Assembly: GCA_963703085.1 (NCBI GenBank)
Contig: OY969789.1
Location: forward strand, 3,596,001-3,660,000
Direction: 5' to 3'
Origin: DATAEG01 sp963703085
Lineage (GTDB): Bacteria; Actinomycetota; Actinomycetes; Mycobacteriales; Jatrophihabitantaceae
Length of the DNA stretch: 64,000 bases
Shown here: in pieces, positions 26,580 to 36,000 of the stretch
Numbering within the stretch: the stretch's first letter is position 1
Layout: each line of letters opens with the position of its first letter
The notes under the pieces: generated by a model
The model's database searches: none
Seen by the model: only the letters and a program-made list of their open reading frames with translations
What the model was told of the DNA's origin: nothing
Translations under genes and position numbers: made by a program

Positions 26580-26860
26580 GCGATGAGCGCTCGCGCGAAG
26601 AGCAGATCGCCGGCGCGCGACGAAGGAGCGCTTGCCCGAGCGCAGCGAGGTATCGGTTGCGAGTGGGCCCCGAGCGGAGCGAGGGGTCCGCGAGTCAACC
26701 GATCAGGCGATCATGAACACAGCGATGAGCGCTCGCGCGAAGAGCAGATCGCCCGCGCGAGCGCAGCGAGCTTGCGGCCGAGCGGAGCGAGGTATCGGTT
26801 GCGGGTGGGCCCCGACGCGAAGCGAGGGGTCCGCGAGCCAACCGATCAGGCGATCATGAA
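26580..26860. repeat. two-copy tandem repeat of about 142 bp
   Basis: Copy 1 starts GCGATGAGCGCTCGCGCGAA at 26580 and copy 2 starts with the same 20 bases at 26722. Both contain TATCGGTTGCG, GGGCCCCGA and AGCGAGGGGTCCGCGAG, and end CGATCAGGCGATCATGAA. Each copy is internally built from short GAGCG(C/G)AGCGAG units, partly inverted, of the kind seen as interspersed intergenic repeats in high-GC actinobacteria. The second copy ends one base before the stop codon of the M1 peptidase gene (TTA at 26861-26863). No coding capacity is apparent. Confidence 0.9.
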
Positions 26861-28303
26861 TTATGAGTCGAAGCTGGCCGGCTTCGTCTTGTCCCACAGC
26901 CAGGTCTGGAAGAACGTGCCCAGATCCTGGCCGGAGACCTGTTCGGCCAACGCGACGAACTGCGCGGTGGTGGCGTTGCCGTACCGGTGCTGCGCAGTCC
27001 ACTTGTGCAGCAGGGTGAAGAACGCGTAGTCGCCGATCTTGTGCCGGAGGGACGCAAGGGTCATCCCACCGCGGGTGTAGACCGCGCTGGAGAACATCGT
27101 GTCGCGCTGCGGGTCGGCGATCGACTGGTTCCAGAACGCCGAGGACGCCGCGATCCGGTTGTAGGTGGCCAGGGCGGATGCGTAGGTGCTGGCACCGCCG
27201 GTGTGCTCGGTCCACAGCGACGCAGCGAAGGTGGCGAAGCCCTCGTTCAGCCAGATCTCCTTCCACGTCTTCACCGAGACGCTGTCGCCGAACCACTGGT
27301 GCGACAGCTCGTGTGACGCGGTGCCCGGGTCGGGCGCGAAGCCGTAGAGCGGGCGGGTCTGCGTCTCCAGCGAGAACCCCACGCCGGGAACGTTGTCGAC
27401 GATGGCACCGGTCGAGGTGAACGGGTACGGCCCGAACTCCTTCGCCCAGAAGTCGGTGATATCGCCGCTGAGCGTGAACGTGTGCTGCGCGGCAACATCG
27501 GCAGCCAGGTCGGGGTCGTAGCCCACCGTCTCGGGAATGCCGCCGGCGGTGGTGCCGCTCTGGATCGTCCACTTGCCGATGTCGATGGTGCCGAGGTAGG
27601 TCGCCATCGGGCTGGTCTCGTCCCACACCCAGGTGGTGCTGCCGGCCTGGGACTTGTGGCTGAGCAGGTCACCGTTGGCGATGACCGTGGTGCCGTCCGG
27701 GACGCTGATCTTGTAGGTGAAGGTGGCCTTGTCGCTGGGATGGTCGTTGCACGGATACCAGGTGCTGGACGCGTTCGGCTCGTCGCCGACGAAGGCGCCG
27801 TCCGGTGTGTACTGCCAGCCGTAATCGGCACCGAAGACGATGGGCGAGCCGGTGATCGTCTGCGGCACGCCGTCGTAGCTGACGTTCACCCGGAACGCCT
27901 GCTTGTTCGGCAGGCCGGTGCGCGGGGTGATCTGCAGTTCTTGGCCACTGCGGGTGAACGTTGCTCGCACACCGTTCACGGTCACCTTGCGGACCGTCAT
28001 CCCGTTCAGGTCGAGGTCGAACCGGGACAGGTTCTGCGTCGCGGTAGCGGTGATCTGGGCGACGCCGGACAACTGGTGCGTGGTCGGCTGGTAGCTGAGG
28101 TTCAGACCGTAGTGGCCGACGTCGTAACCGCCGTTGCCTTCCAGGGGGAAGTACGGGTCGCCGATGCCGGGCGCTCCGGGCGTGAACGCGGTGGTCTTGG
28201 GTGCGGCTGCGGCCGTCGCGGTGCCGGCGGCCAGCGCGAGTGCGGTTCCCGCGGCCAGAACAAGCAGCGGAGTACGACGTCGGAACGTGCGGACGCGAGC
28301 CAT
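26861..28303 (-). CDS. secreted M1 family zinc aminopeptidase
   Basis: Protein of 480 residues with a signal peptide (RRRTPLLVLAAGTALALAAG, then TATAAAA). The zinc site is HELSHQWFGD (HExxH) plus the distal Glu in WLNEGFATFA; the VGYDPDLAAD and Tyr-containing MFSSAVYTRGGMTLASLRHK regions fit the M1 fold. The N-terminal beta domain starts YFPLEGNGGYDVGHYGLNLS. The C-terminal helical domain of classical aminopeptidase N is missing, giving the short (~480-500 residue) secreted form common in actinobacteria. The usual substrate-binding GxMEN is replaced by VPGVGFSLETQ. Strong RBS GAAGGAG before ATG at 28303. Confidence 0.93.
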   Translation of the reverse strand: MARVRTFRRRTPLLVLAAGTALALAAGTATAAAAPKTTAFTPGAPGIGDPYFPLEGNGGYDVGHYGLNLSYQPTTHQLSGVAQITATATQNLSRFDLDLNGMTVRKVTVNGVRATFTRSGQELQITPRTGLPNKQAFRVNVSYDGVPQTITGSPIVFGADYGWQYTPDGAFVGDEPNASSTWYPCNDHPSDKATFTYKISVPDGTTVIANGDLLSHKSQAGSTTWVWDETSPMATYLGTIDIGKWTIQSGTTAGGIPETVGYDPDLAADVAAQHTFTLSGDITDFWAKEFGPYPFTSTGAIVDNVPGVGFSLETQTRPLYGFAPDPGTASHELSHQWFGDSVSVKTWKEIWLNEGFATFAASLWTEHTGGASTYASALATYNRIAASSAFWNQSIADPQRDTMFSSAVYTRGGMTLASLRHKIGDYAFFTLLHKWTAQHRYGNATTAQFVALAEQVSGQDLGTFFQTWLWDKTKPASFDS

Positions 28304-28441
28304 GCGATCTCCTTCGCGGACGGCGCGGCGGGGGACCGGCCGTCGTGGGGGACGGGTGAGATTCACAGGTGGTGCACATTCACCTTGTCCCGGAGCGCAG
28401 CTGCGGTCAAGGCCGCGATCCGCTGCCTCGTGCGTCCAAGA

Positions 28442-29317
28442 TCATCCGACTATCGGACGTACCTCAGTGGCCACGAACCGGACGAACCCCTCGGGATCGG
28501 GGTCGTCTGCGGTCGGTTGCAGGACGACCGAGTCAGCACCGGCCTCGGCCCAGCGCGCGACGGCGTCAGCGACGGCACCGGCATCTCCGGCCACGCCGAT
28601 ATCGGTACGGACCGGGTCGTATCCCCAGCTGCGCTGCTCAGCCCGCAGCCGCTCTGCCGCGTCGGGCCCGGTGGCGGCCCACAGATAGACGGTGATCGGG
28701 TGCGGATCGACCCGACCCGCCCGGGAGCGTCCCTCGTCGATGAGCTGACGGGCCTGGCGCACGCCGTCCGGGTTGGTGGAGCTGGTCAGCAGGGTCCCGT
28801 CGGCGACCGCACCGGACAGCCGCAGCGTGCGCGGACCGGTGGCCCCGGCGATGATCTGGGGCGCAACGGGGGGCGGCCAGTCGAGGGCGACGCGGTTCAG
28901 GGTGACGTAGCGGCCGGCCGTGGTGACCGATTCGCCACGCAGCAGCCTGCGCAGCGCAGAGGTGTACTCCTCGAGCAGGCCGAGCGGAGAGTCCACCTCC
29001 GCGCCGACCTGCCCCATCCAGTCCTGCACTCCGTGTCCTACTGCCACGATCGGACGGCCCGGGAACAGCCGGTGCAGAGTGGCCGCCTCCATCGCGGTGA
29101 GCGCCACGTTGCGCAGTGGCACCGGCAGCAGTCCGATGCCCACTCGGAGCCGTTCGGTCCAGGCCAGGGCGGCGGCCGCGGAGGCGATGCCGCTCTCCCG
29201 GAAGCAGTCCTCCCACAGCCACAGCTCCTCCAGGCCGGAGGACTCGGCCTCCCGCGCCACCGACTGCAACCGCTCCGGAGGCAGCTGGGGCCGGAACACC
29301 ACACCGAGGCTGGTCAT
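28442..29317 (-). CDS. LLM class (F420-dependent-type) flavin oxidoreductase
   Basis: Protein of 291 residues of the luciferase-like monooxygenase fold: LGVVFRPQLPPERLQSVARE, SSGLEELWLWEDCFR, VGIGLLPVPLRN, GRPIVAVGHGVQDWMGQVG and APQIIAGATGPRTLRLSG. The overall pattern matches actinobacterial members that use F420 or FMN. Substrate unknown. ATG at 29317. It is divergent from efp, with 127 bases between the starts that must hold both promoters. Confidence 0.9.
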   Translation of the reverse strand: MTSLGVVFRPQLPPERLQSVAREAESSGLEELWLWEDCFRESGIASAAAALAWTERLRVGIGLLPVPLRNVALTAMEAATLHRLFPGRPIVAVGHGVQDWMGQVGAEVDSPLGLLEEYTSALRRLLRGESVTTAGRYVTLNRVALDWPPPVAPQIIAGATGPRTLRLSGAVADGTLLTSSTNPDGVRQARQLIDEGRSRAGRVDPHPITVYLWAATGPDAAERLRAEQRSWGYDPVRTDIGVAGDAGAVADAVARWAEAGADSVVLQPTADDPDPEGFVRFVATEVRPIVG

Positions 29318-29444
29318 AGCGCCATACTTCCGGGTGCCTGCGACAACCGCTCGGGGTGTGCCGGTGTCGCCGGTAGACTCGCAGAGTCCCTTGCCGAGGC
29401 AAGGTGAATCCCATCGATGCCGTGAGCTAGGAGAAGTGCGCGCA

Positions 29445-30008
29445 GTGGCGACCACGAACGATCTGAAGAACGGCCTGGTGCTGAACATCGACGGCCAGCT
29501 GTGGACCGTGGTGGAGTTCCAGCACGTCAAGCCCGGCAAGGGCGGCGCGTTTGTGCGGACCACCTTGAAGAACGTGCTGTCCGGCAAGGTCGTCGACCGC
29601 ACCTTCAACGCCGGCACAAAGGTGGAGACGGCCAATGTCGACAAGCGCGCAATGAGCTACCTCTACAAAGAGGGCACCGACTTCGTCTTCATGGACGGCG
29701 ATACCTACGACCAGGTGCACGTGTCCGGCGACACCCTCGGCAGCGGCGCGAACTACCTGCTGGACAACGCCGAGGTGACCGTCGCCATGCATGACGGCAC
29801 GCCGCTGTTCGTCGAGCTGCCGACCAGCATCGAAGCCGTCATCTCGCAGACCGACCCGGGGCTGCAGGGCGACCGCTCCACCGGCGGCACCAAGCCGGCG
29901 ACGCTCGAGACCGGCGCGGAGATCCAGGTGCCGCTGTTCGTGAGCACCGGCGAGAAGGTCAAGGTGGACACCCGCGACGGGCGCTACCTCGGCCGCGTGA
30001 ACAGCTGA
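29445..30008 (+). CDS. efp: translation elongation factor P
   Basis: Protein of 187 residues with the three-domain EF-P layout: VATTNDLKNGLVLNIDGQLW, the tip loop HVKPGKGGAFVRTTLKNVLS and the C-terminal TDPGLQGDRSTGGTKPATL. EF-P binds stalled ribosomes and promotes peptide bonds at polyproline stretches. Lys32 sits at the loop tip. Actinobacterial EF-P usually has a PGKGP loop with unmodified Lys; here residue 34 is Gly (PGKGG). GTG start at 29445 follows GCTAGGAGAA. nusB follows after 18 bases. Confidence 0.96.
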   Translation: MATTNDLKNGLVLNIDGQLWTVVEFQHVKPGKGGAFVRTTLKNVLSGKVVDRTFNAGTKVETANVDKRAMSYLYKEGTDFVFMDGDTYDQVHVSGDTLGSGANYLLDNAEVTVAMHDGTPLFVELPTSIEAVISQTDPGLQGDRSTGGTKPATLETGAEIQVPLFVSTGEKVKVDTRDGRYLGRVNS

Positions 30009-30026
30009 GCGGGCGGACGAGTCCGG

Positions 30027-30437
30027 GTGGCCGCACGATCGAAGGCGCGTAAGCGTGCCGTGGACCTGCTCTACGAGGCCGATCTGCGCGGCACCGACGT
30101 GGTCGGAACCATCGCCGAGCGCATCGCGCTGGCCGATCCGCCGGTGAACGACTACACCGTCGAGCTGGTCGAGGGCGTCAACGGCTCCCGGCCGCGCATC
30201 GACGAGATCCTCACCCAGTACGCCGAGGGCTGGGACCTGGACCGGATGCCCGATGTGGACCGGGCCATCCTGCGCCTGGCGCTCTATGAGCTGCTCTGGC
30301 GCGACGACGTCCCCGATGCGGTCGCCATCGACGAGGCAGTCGAGCTGGCCAAGTCGCTGTCCACCGACGAGTCGCCGCGGTTCGTCAACGGGGTACTCGG
30401 CCGGATCCTGCGCGACCGGCCCGGCGTCGAAGTCTGA
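30027..30437 (+). CDS. nusB: transcription antitermination factor NusB
   Basis: Protein of 136 residues with the NusB fold motifs RSKARKRAVDLLYEADLRG, DRMPDVDRAILRLALYELLW and AIDEAVELAKSLSTDESPRF, FVNGVLGRI. NusB with NusE binds boxA RNA and prevents early termination in rRNA operons. GTG start at 30027; likely co-transcribed with efp, as in most actinobacteria. Confidence 0.95.
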   Translation: MAARSKARKRAVDLLYEADLRGTDVVGTIAERIALADPPVNDYTVELVEGVNGSRPRIDEILTQYAEGWDLDRMPDVDRAILRLALYELLWRDDVPDAVAIDEAVELAKSLSTDESPRFVNGVLGRILRDRPGVEV

Positions 30438-31304
30438 CCGGTTCTTGGCGCCCAGCCGTCGGACGGCGACTGATCCGCCAAAGCGTTCGCCGCGATCGCC
30501 AAGTGTTCTCGAACCGCCTCGAGGACGGCGTCCGGGTTCTCGTCGAGAAGGTAATGCCCGCCGGGCAGTATGCGCAGGCGCACCTGACCGGCGAGGCGCG
30601 CCGGCACGGTGAGCACCGACGGCGGGACGAGCGCATCCCGATAACCGCCGACGATCATGGTGGGTACCTGGTACGGCCGACGGCGGCTCAGTATCAGCCC
30701 GGGCATCTCCGCCAGAAGTGACAAGAACAGCCGATGGCCGGCTCGAGCATGCCCAGGCTCGGCGGCCGGCCCGGTGTAGCTGTCGAGCAGCTCGTCGGTC
30801 CAGACGGACGCATCGGCGGCATCGCGTCGCAGCAGCCAGCGCAGTACCCGCCTGCTGCCGGCCATCCGAGGTCCCAGCGCCGGCCACTCGAACAGAGCGG
30901 TGATCCACCAGCGCCAGAGTGCAGGAAGCAGATGGCGCTGCATCGGCCAGAGGTGAGTCATCGAGATACCGACGGCGGCGGTGACCCGCGCCGGGTGTAG
31001 TTGGGCCAGACGCAAATGCGACCAGCGCGCCCCAGTCGTGGCCGACGACATCCACAGCATCGAGTTCGAGCGCATCGAGGACTCCGAGGACGTCACCGAT
31101 GCGGCGGTCGGTGGAGTATCCGCGACGGGGTGCATCGCTCCACCTCGAGCCGGGGAAGTCGAGCGCGATGACGTGCCGGGCGGGGGAGAGTTCCGTCAGC
31201 AACCGCCGCCAGGCATACCAATGCTGGGGAAAGCCGTGCAGGAGCAGCACCGCCGGCGCACCCTCGGTGAAGCGTCTGCGGGGTGCGCTGGAGACAATCC
31301 TCAC
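30284..31304 (-). pseudogene. alpha/beta hydrolase (epoxide hydrolase-like), frame broken
   Basis: Two frames together encode an alpha/beta hydrolase. The first (from a GTG at about 31304) has the oxyanion motif LLLHGFPQHWYAWRRLL and nucleophile motif VVGHDWGALVA. Near 31018 homology jumps to another frame, which continues with LRLAQLHPARVTAAVGIS, TMIVGGYRDALVPPS and the catalytic His in PGGHYLLDENPD. One extra base (or two missing) explains it. Homology ends near 30475; beyond that the frame reads on into antisense nusB to a stop at 30284. The N-terminus is short for the family. Unlike hisS, this gene could be genuinely dead. Confidence 0.75.
30445..30481. terminator. nested hairpin after nusB
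   Basis: TTGGCG (30445-30450) pairs with CGCCAA (30476-30481) and encloses a smaller CCGT/ACGG hairpin. It lies 8 bases after the nusB stop and just beyond the homologous end of the convergent hydrolase remnant, fitting a two-way terminator. The right arm, TGATCCGCCAAA, is the same word found in the hairpins at 31337 and 44665. Confidence 0.45.
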
Positions 31305-31336
31305 CGGAGCGGGACCCCGCCGCGTTGAGGCCTGAC

Positions 31337-31382
31337 GCTTTTGGCGGAACGGGGTCCTATCGGCGGCTGATCCGCCAAAAGC
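31337..31382. repeat. 12-bp inverted repeat upstream of the pyr leader
   Basis: Arms GCTTTTGGCGGA (31337-31348) and TCCGCCAAAAGC (31371-31382) are perfect, with a 22-base loop. It lies in the divergent gap between the hydrolase remnant and pyrR, upstream of the probable pyr promoter, so it is not placed as a terminator for either. It shares the TTTTGGCGGA / TCCGCCAAAA core with the hairpin after the anti-sigma-like gene (44665-44702). Confidence 0.6.
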
Positions 31383-31437
31383 AGTTCCGTTCGGCCGACG
31401 CGGGCCGAGGGCGCTGCTAGAGTCACCCTTGACCAAC

Positions 31438-31473
31438 ATCCTTTAACGCTCGTCCCGTGAGGCGAGCAAGGTG
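31438..31473 (+). promoter_or_regulatory. PyrR-binding leader (pyr operon RNA element)
   Basis: The leader reads CCTTTAAC, then GCTCG T CC CGTGA GG CGAGC, then AAGG. This is the classic PyrR binding loop: a lower CCTT/AAGG stem, the conserved TTTAA internal loop side, an upper GCTCG/CGAGC stem and the TCC-N-GUGAGG apical part known from Bacillus pyr leaders. UMP-bound PyrR is expected to stabilise it. It ends about 14 bases before the GTG start of pyrR and includes or borders its ribosome-binding site (AAGG, later GCGAGG). Translational repression, as described in mycobacteria, is therefore more likely than transcription attenuation; no terminator follows it. Confidence 0.82.
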
Positions 31474-31486
31474 ATTGCGAGGTCGC

Positions 31487-32080
31487 GTGTCTGATGCACG
31501 CCCGGTTCCGGCCCCCGATACGGCCGAGCATTCCCGAACCAGCCAGGTTCTCGATCCTGCGGACGTCACCCGCACTCTCGACCGGCTGGCCCACCAGATC
31601 ATCGAGAACACCGCCCACGCGCCGCGCCGGGTGTTGATGGGCATCCCCAGCCGGGGCGCGCCGCTGGCCGCTCGACTGAGCCGGCGGATCGCCGACTTCG
31701 GTGGCGGGGACATCCCGGCCGGTGTCCTGGACATCACCCTGTTCCGCGACGACCTGCGGCGCAACAGCATCCGCCCGCTCGCCGAAACTGTCGAACCCGT
31801 CGGCGGTGTGGAGGGGGCGCTGGTCGTCCTCGTCGACGATGTGCTCTTCTCCGGTCGGACGATCCGAGCTGCGCTCGATGCGCTCACCGAACTCGGCCGG
31901 CCGGCCGCCGTGCAGCTGGCGGTGCTGGTGGACCGCGGCCACCGGCAGCTGCCGATCCGGGCCGATTACGTCGGCAAGAACCTGCCGACCGACCCGCGCG
32001 CCCAGGTGCGCGTCTCACTGCAGGAGACCGACGGCGCGGACGGCGTCGCCATCGTCGAGCCGAGGGGTAACCGAGGATGA
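31487..32080 (+). CDS. pyrR: bifunctional pyr operon regulator / uracil phosphoribosyltransferase PyrR
   Basis: Protein of 197 residues. PRPP loop is VLVDDVLFSGRTIRAALDAL; also DVTRTLDRLAHQIIE, LMGIPSRGAPLAARL, and DITLFRDDLRR. PyrR binds the leader RNA in front of it when UMP is high and also converts uracil to UMP. GTG at 31487 (V-S-D-A-R) is chosen over a TTG at 31475 because GCGAGG lies at a suitable distance; both are possible. The stop overlaps pyrB by 4 bases. Confidence 0.94.
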   Translation: MSDARPVPAPDTAEHSRTSQVLDPADVTRTLDRLAHQIIENTAHAPRRVLMGIPSRGAPLAARLSRRIADFGGGDIPAGVLDITLFRDDLRRNSIRPLAETVEPVGGVEGALVVLVDDVLFSGRTIRAALDALTELGRPAAVQLAVLVDRGHRQLPIRADYVGKNLPTDPRAQVRVSLQETDGADGVAIVEPRGNRG

Positions 32081-33021
32081 GCAAGCACCTGTTGTCGGCC
32101 GCCGACATCGATCACGACGAGGCGGTGCAGATCCTCGACACCGCCGAGCGCCTCGACCGGGCGCTGACCGGGCGGGAGGTCAAGAAGCTGCCCACCTTGC
32201 GTGGCCGGACGGTGGTCAACCTCTTCTACGAGGACTCCACCCGCACCAAGACGTCCTTCGAGCTGGCTGCGAAGCGGTTGTCCGCCGACGTCGTCAACTT
32301 CGCCGCGAAAGGCTCCAGCGTCTCGAAGGGGGAGTCACTCAAGGACACCGCGCTCACCTTGGAAGCGATGGGTTCCGACGCTGTGGTGATCCGCCATTCC
32401 CTGTCCGGCGCGCCAAACCGGCTGGCGACGTGGATCCGCGGCAGCGTCGTGAACGCCGGCGATGGCACGCATGAGCATCCCACCCAGGCGCTGCTCGACG
32501 CGTTCACCATTCGACGCCGGTTGCGCGGCGGCGCGGGCGATCTGGACGGCCTGCGCGTCGTGATCGTCGGCGACGTCCTGCACTCCCGGGTGGCTCGCTC
32601 GAACGCCTTGCTGCTGAAGACCCTCGGCGCACACGTCAGGTTCGTATCGCCGCCGACCTTGTTGCCACGGGGTGTGCAGACGTGGCCGGTCGAGGTCGGC
32701 TACGACCTGGACGAGGCGCTGCCCAACGCCGACGTGGTGATGATGCTGCGGGTACAGCGCGAGCGGATGAATGCCTCGTTCTTCCCGAGCGCGCGGGAGT
32801 ACTCGCGCCGCTACGGCCTGGACATGCCGCGGATGGCCATGCTTCCGTCGGAGGCAATCGTGATGCATCCCGGCCCGATGAACCGCGGCATGGAGATCGC
32901 GGCGGAGGTCGCCGACCATCCGAAGCGCTCGACGATCGTCGAGCAGGTGACCAACGGAGTGAGCGTGCGGATGGCTGTTCTGTATCTGCTGCTGGGCGGC
33001 GCGGAAGAGGCCGGCGAATGA
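32077..33021 (+). CDS. pyrB: aspartate carbamoyltransferase catalytic subunit
   Basis: Protein of 314 residues. Carbamoyl phosphate motif is YEDSTRTKTSFELAAKRL, plus HEHPTQALLDAFTI, GDVLHSRVARSNALLL and the aspartate-site HPGPMNRGMEI. It joins carbamoyl phosphate and aspartate, the first committed pyrimidine step. No regulatory pyrI is present, which is normal for actinobacteria. ATGA overlaps with pyrR and pyrC. Confidence 0.97.
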   Translation: MSKHLLSAADIDHDEAVQILDTAERLDRALTGREVKKLPTLRGRTVVNLFYEDSTRTKTSFELAAKRLSADVVNFAAKGSSVSKGESLKDTALTLEAMGSDAVVIRHSLSGAPNRLATWIRGSVVNAGDGTHEHPTQALLDAFTIRRRLRGGAGDLDGLRVVIVGDVLHSRVARSNALLLKTLGAHVRFVSPPTLLPRGVQTWPVEVGYDLDEALPNADVVMMLRVQRERMNASFFPSAREYSRRYGLDMPRMAMLPSEAIVMHPGPMNRGMEIAAEVADHPKRSTIVEQVTNGVSVRMAVLYLLLGGAEEAGE

Positions 33022-34307
33022 GCCTGCTGATCCGCGGTGCGCGGCCCTACGGCGAAGCGGCCGTCGACGTGCTGATCGGCGATGACGGGCTGATCGCCGA
33101 GCTCGGTCCCGGACTGGATGCACCCGACGGCGCCGACGTCATCGACGGCACCGATCTGGTGCTGCTGCCCGGACTGGTCGACCTGCACACCCACCTGCGC
33201 GAACCCGGCCGGGAGGACGCGGAGACAGTGCGCACCGGCTCGGCGGCTGCCGCGCTCGGCGGCTACACCGCCGTCTTCGCGATGCCCAACACCGATCCCA
33301 CCGCGGACACCGCGGGTGTGGTCGAGCAGGTGTGGCGCCTGGGCCACGACGCCGGCCTGGTGGATGTGATCCCGATCGGCGCGGTCACGGTGGGTCGCCG
33401 CGGCGAGCAGCTCGCCGAACTCGGCGCCATGGCCGACTCCGCGGCGCACGTCCGGGTGTTCTCCGACGACGGCTCGTGCGTCGCCGACCCGCTGCTGATG
33501 CGCCGCGCACTGGAGTATGTGAAAGCGTTCGACGGGGTGATCGCCCAGCACGCGGAGGAGCCGCGGCTCACCGAGGGCGCACAGATGCATGAGGGCGACG
33601 TGTCCGGCCGGATCGGGCTGACCGGCTGGCCCAGCGTGGCGGAGGAAGCGGTCATTGCCCGCGACGTGCTGCTCGCCGGCCATGTCGGCAGCCGGCTGCA
33701 CATCTGCCATGTCTCGACGGCGGGGTCGGTGGACATCCTGCGCGACGCCAAGGCACGCGGGTTGCCGGTGACCGCCGAGGTCACGCCGCATCACCTCTTG
33801 CTCACCGACCAGCTCGCCGAGTCCTACGACCCGGTGTTCAAGGTCAACCCGCCGCTGCGCTCCGACGCTGACATCGCGGCGCTGCGGGCCGGGCTGGCCG
33901 ACGGCACCATCGACTGTGTCGCCACCGACCATGCGCCGCACTCGGTCGAGGACAAGGAGACCGAGTGGGGCGCTGCCGCGCCCGGGATGCTCGGCCTGCA
34001 GACCGCTCTCTCGGTAGTCATCGAGACCATGCAGGCCACCGGAATGCTGGACTGGCGCGGCGTCGCGGCGCGGATGAGCGAGACTCCGGCCCGGATCGGT
34101 GCGCTGCCTGACCATGGGCGGCCGATCGCAGTCGGCGAGCCGGCGAACCTCGTGCTCGTCGACCCGGACGCGAGCTGGGTGGTGGATGCCGCCGAGCTCG
34201 CCTCGCGCAGCCGCAACACCCCCTTCGCCGGACGCAAGCTGCCCGGTCGGGTGGTGGCTACGTTGCTGCGTGGCGTGCCGACGGTGCGGGACGGGACGCT
34301 GGCGTGA
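33018..34307 (+). CDS. pyrC: dihydroorotase (class I)
   Basis: Protein of 429 residues, amidohydrolase fold. Metal ligands are in VDLHTHLREPGRED, the histidines of EVTPHHLLLTD and the Asp of CVATDHAPHSVEDK. It closes carbamoyl aspartate to dihydroorotate. ATG at 33018 overlaps the pyrB stop; 4-base overlap with the next gene. Confidence 0.96.
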   Translation: MSLLIRGARPYGEAAVDVLIGDDGLIAELGPGLDAPDGADVIDGTDLVLLPGLVDLHTHLREPGREDAETVRTGSAAAALGGYTAVFAMPNTDPTADTAGVVEQVWRLGHDAGLVDVIPIGAVTVGRRGEQLAELGAMADSAAHVRVFSDDGSCVADPLLMRRALEYVKAFDGVIAQHAEEPRLTEGAQMHEGDVSGRIGLTGWPSVAEEAVIARDVLLAGHVGSRLHICHVSTAGSVDILRDAKARGLPVTAEVTPHHLLLTDQLAESYDPVFKVNPPLRSDADIAALRAGLADGTIDCVATDHAPHSVEDKETEWGAAAPGMLGLQTALSVVIETMQATGMLDWRGVAARMSETPARIGALPDHGRPIAVGEPANLVLVDPDASWVVDAAELASRSRNTPFAGRKLPGRVVATLLRGVPTVRDGTLA

Positions 34308-34803
34308 TCCGCACTCTGCTGGTGATCGCTGCACTGATCGTGTTCGGGCTGGCGCTGCTGGGCATGCGGGCCGGCTGGCGGCACCGGGGCGAGCGGCAGT
34401 CGCACCTACCGTCGCTGGCCGCCCCGCCCGCCGGTGCGGCTGCGCTGCTCGCGCCCGCGCTGACCGGGCTCTATGTCGGAAGCACTGTTGCCGAGCGCTG
34501 GCAGGATCGAGTCGTGGCGCACGGGCTGGGCAATCGGGCAGCGGCCATTGCCAGGCTGACCGCCGCCGGGGTGAGCATCGACCGCACCGGCGCCGACCCG
34601 GTGTTCATCCCCGCCGAGTCGATCGCCGGGGCCGGGCTGGGCGCGGGACTGGCTGGCAAGGTGATGGGCGCGGGCGGGCTGCTGGTGATCCGCTGGCGGC
34701 TCGGCGAGGCTGCGCTGGACACCGCCCTGCGCGCCGACGACCGGACCGTCTACGCCCATTGGGTGCACGCCATCGACGCGCTGACCGCGCAGGAGCCGGC
34801 GCG

Positions 34804-34807
<4 letters not shown>
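34304..34807 (+). CDS. membrane-anchored protein of the pyr operon (PH-like, Rv1382 type)
   Basis: Protein of 167 residues with an N-terminal membrane segment (LLVIAALIVFGLALLGM), a second weakly hydrophobic stretch, and a soluble domain (AGVSIDRTGADPVFIPAESI, LLVIRWRLGEAALDTAL). It is encoded between pyrC and carA in most actinobacteria, where the M. tuberculosis counterpart is Rv1382. The C-terminal part looks like a PH-type beta fold. Function unknown; constant operon position suggests a link with pyrimidine or carbamoyl phosphate synthesis. Overlaps both neighbours by 4 bases. Confidence 0.85.

Positions 34808-35986
<1,179 letters not shown>

Positions 35987-36000
<14 letters not shown>

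Noticed and set aside
26580..26860. CRISPR array
   Set aside because: Two long adjacent copies without unique spacers, and no cas genes.
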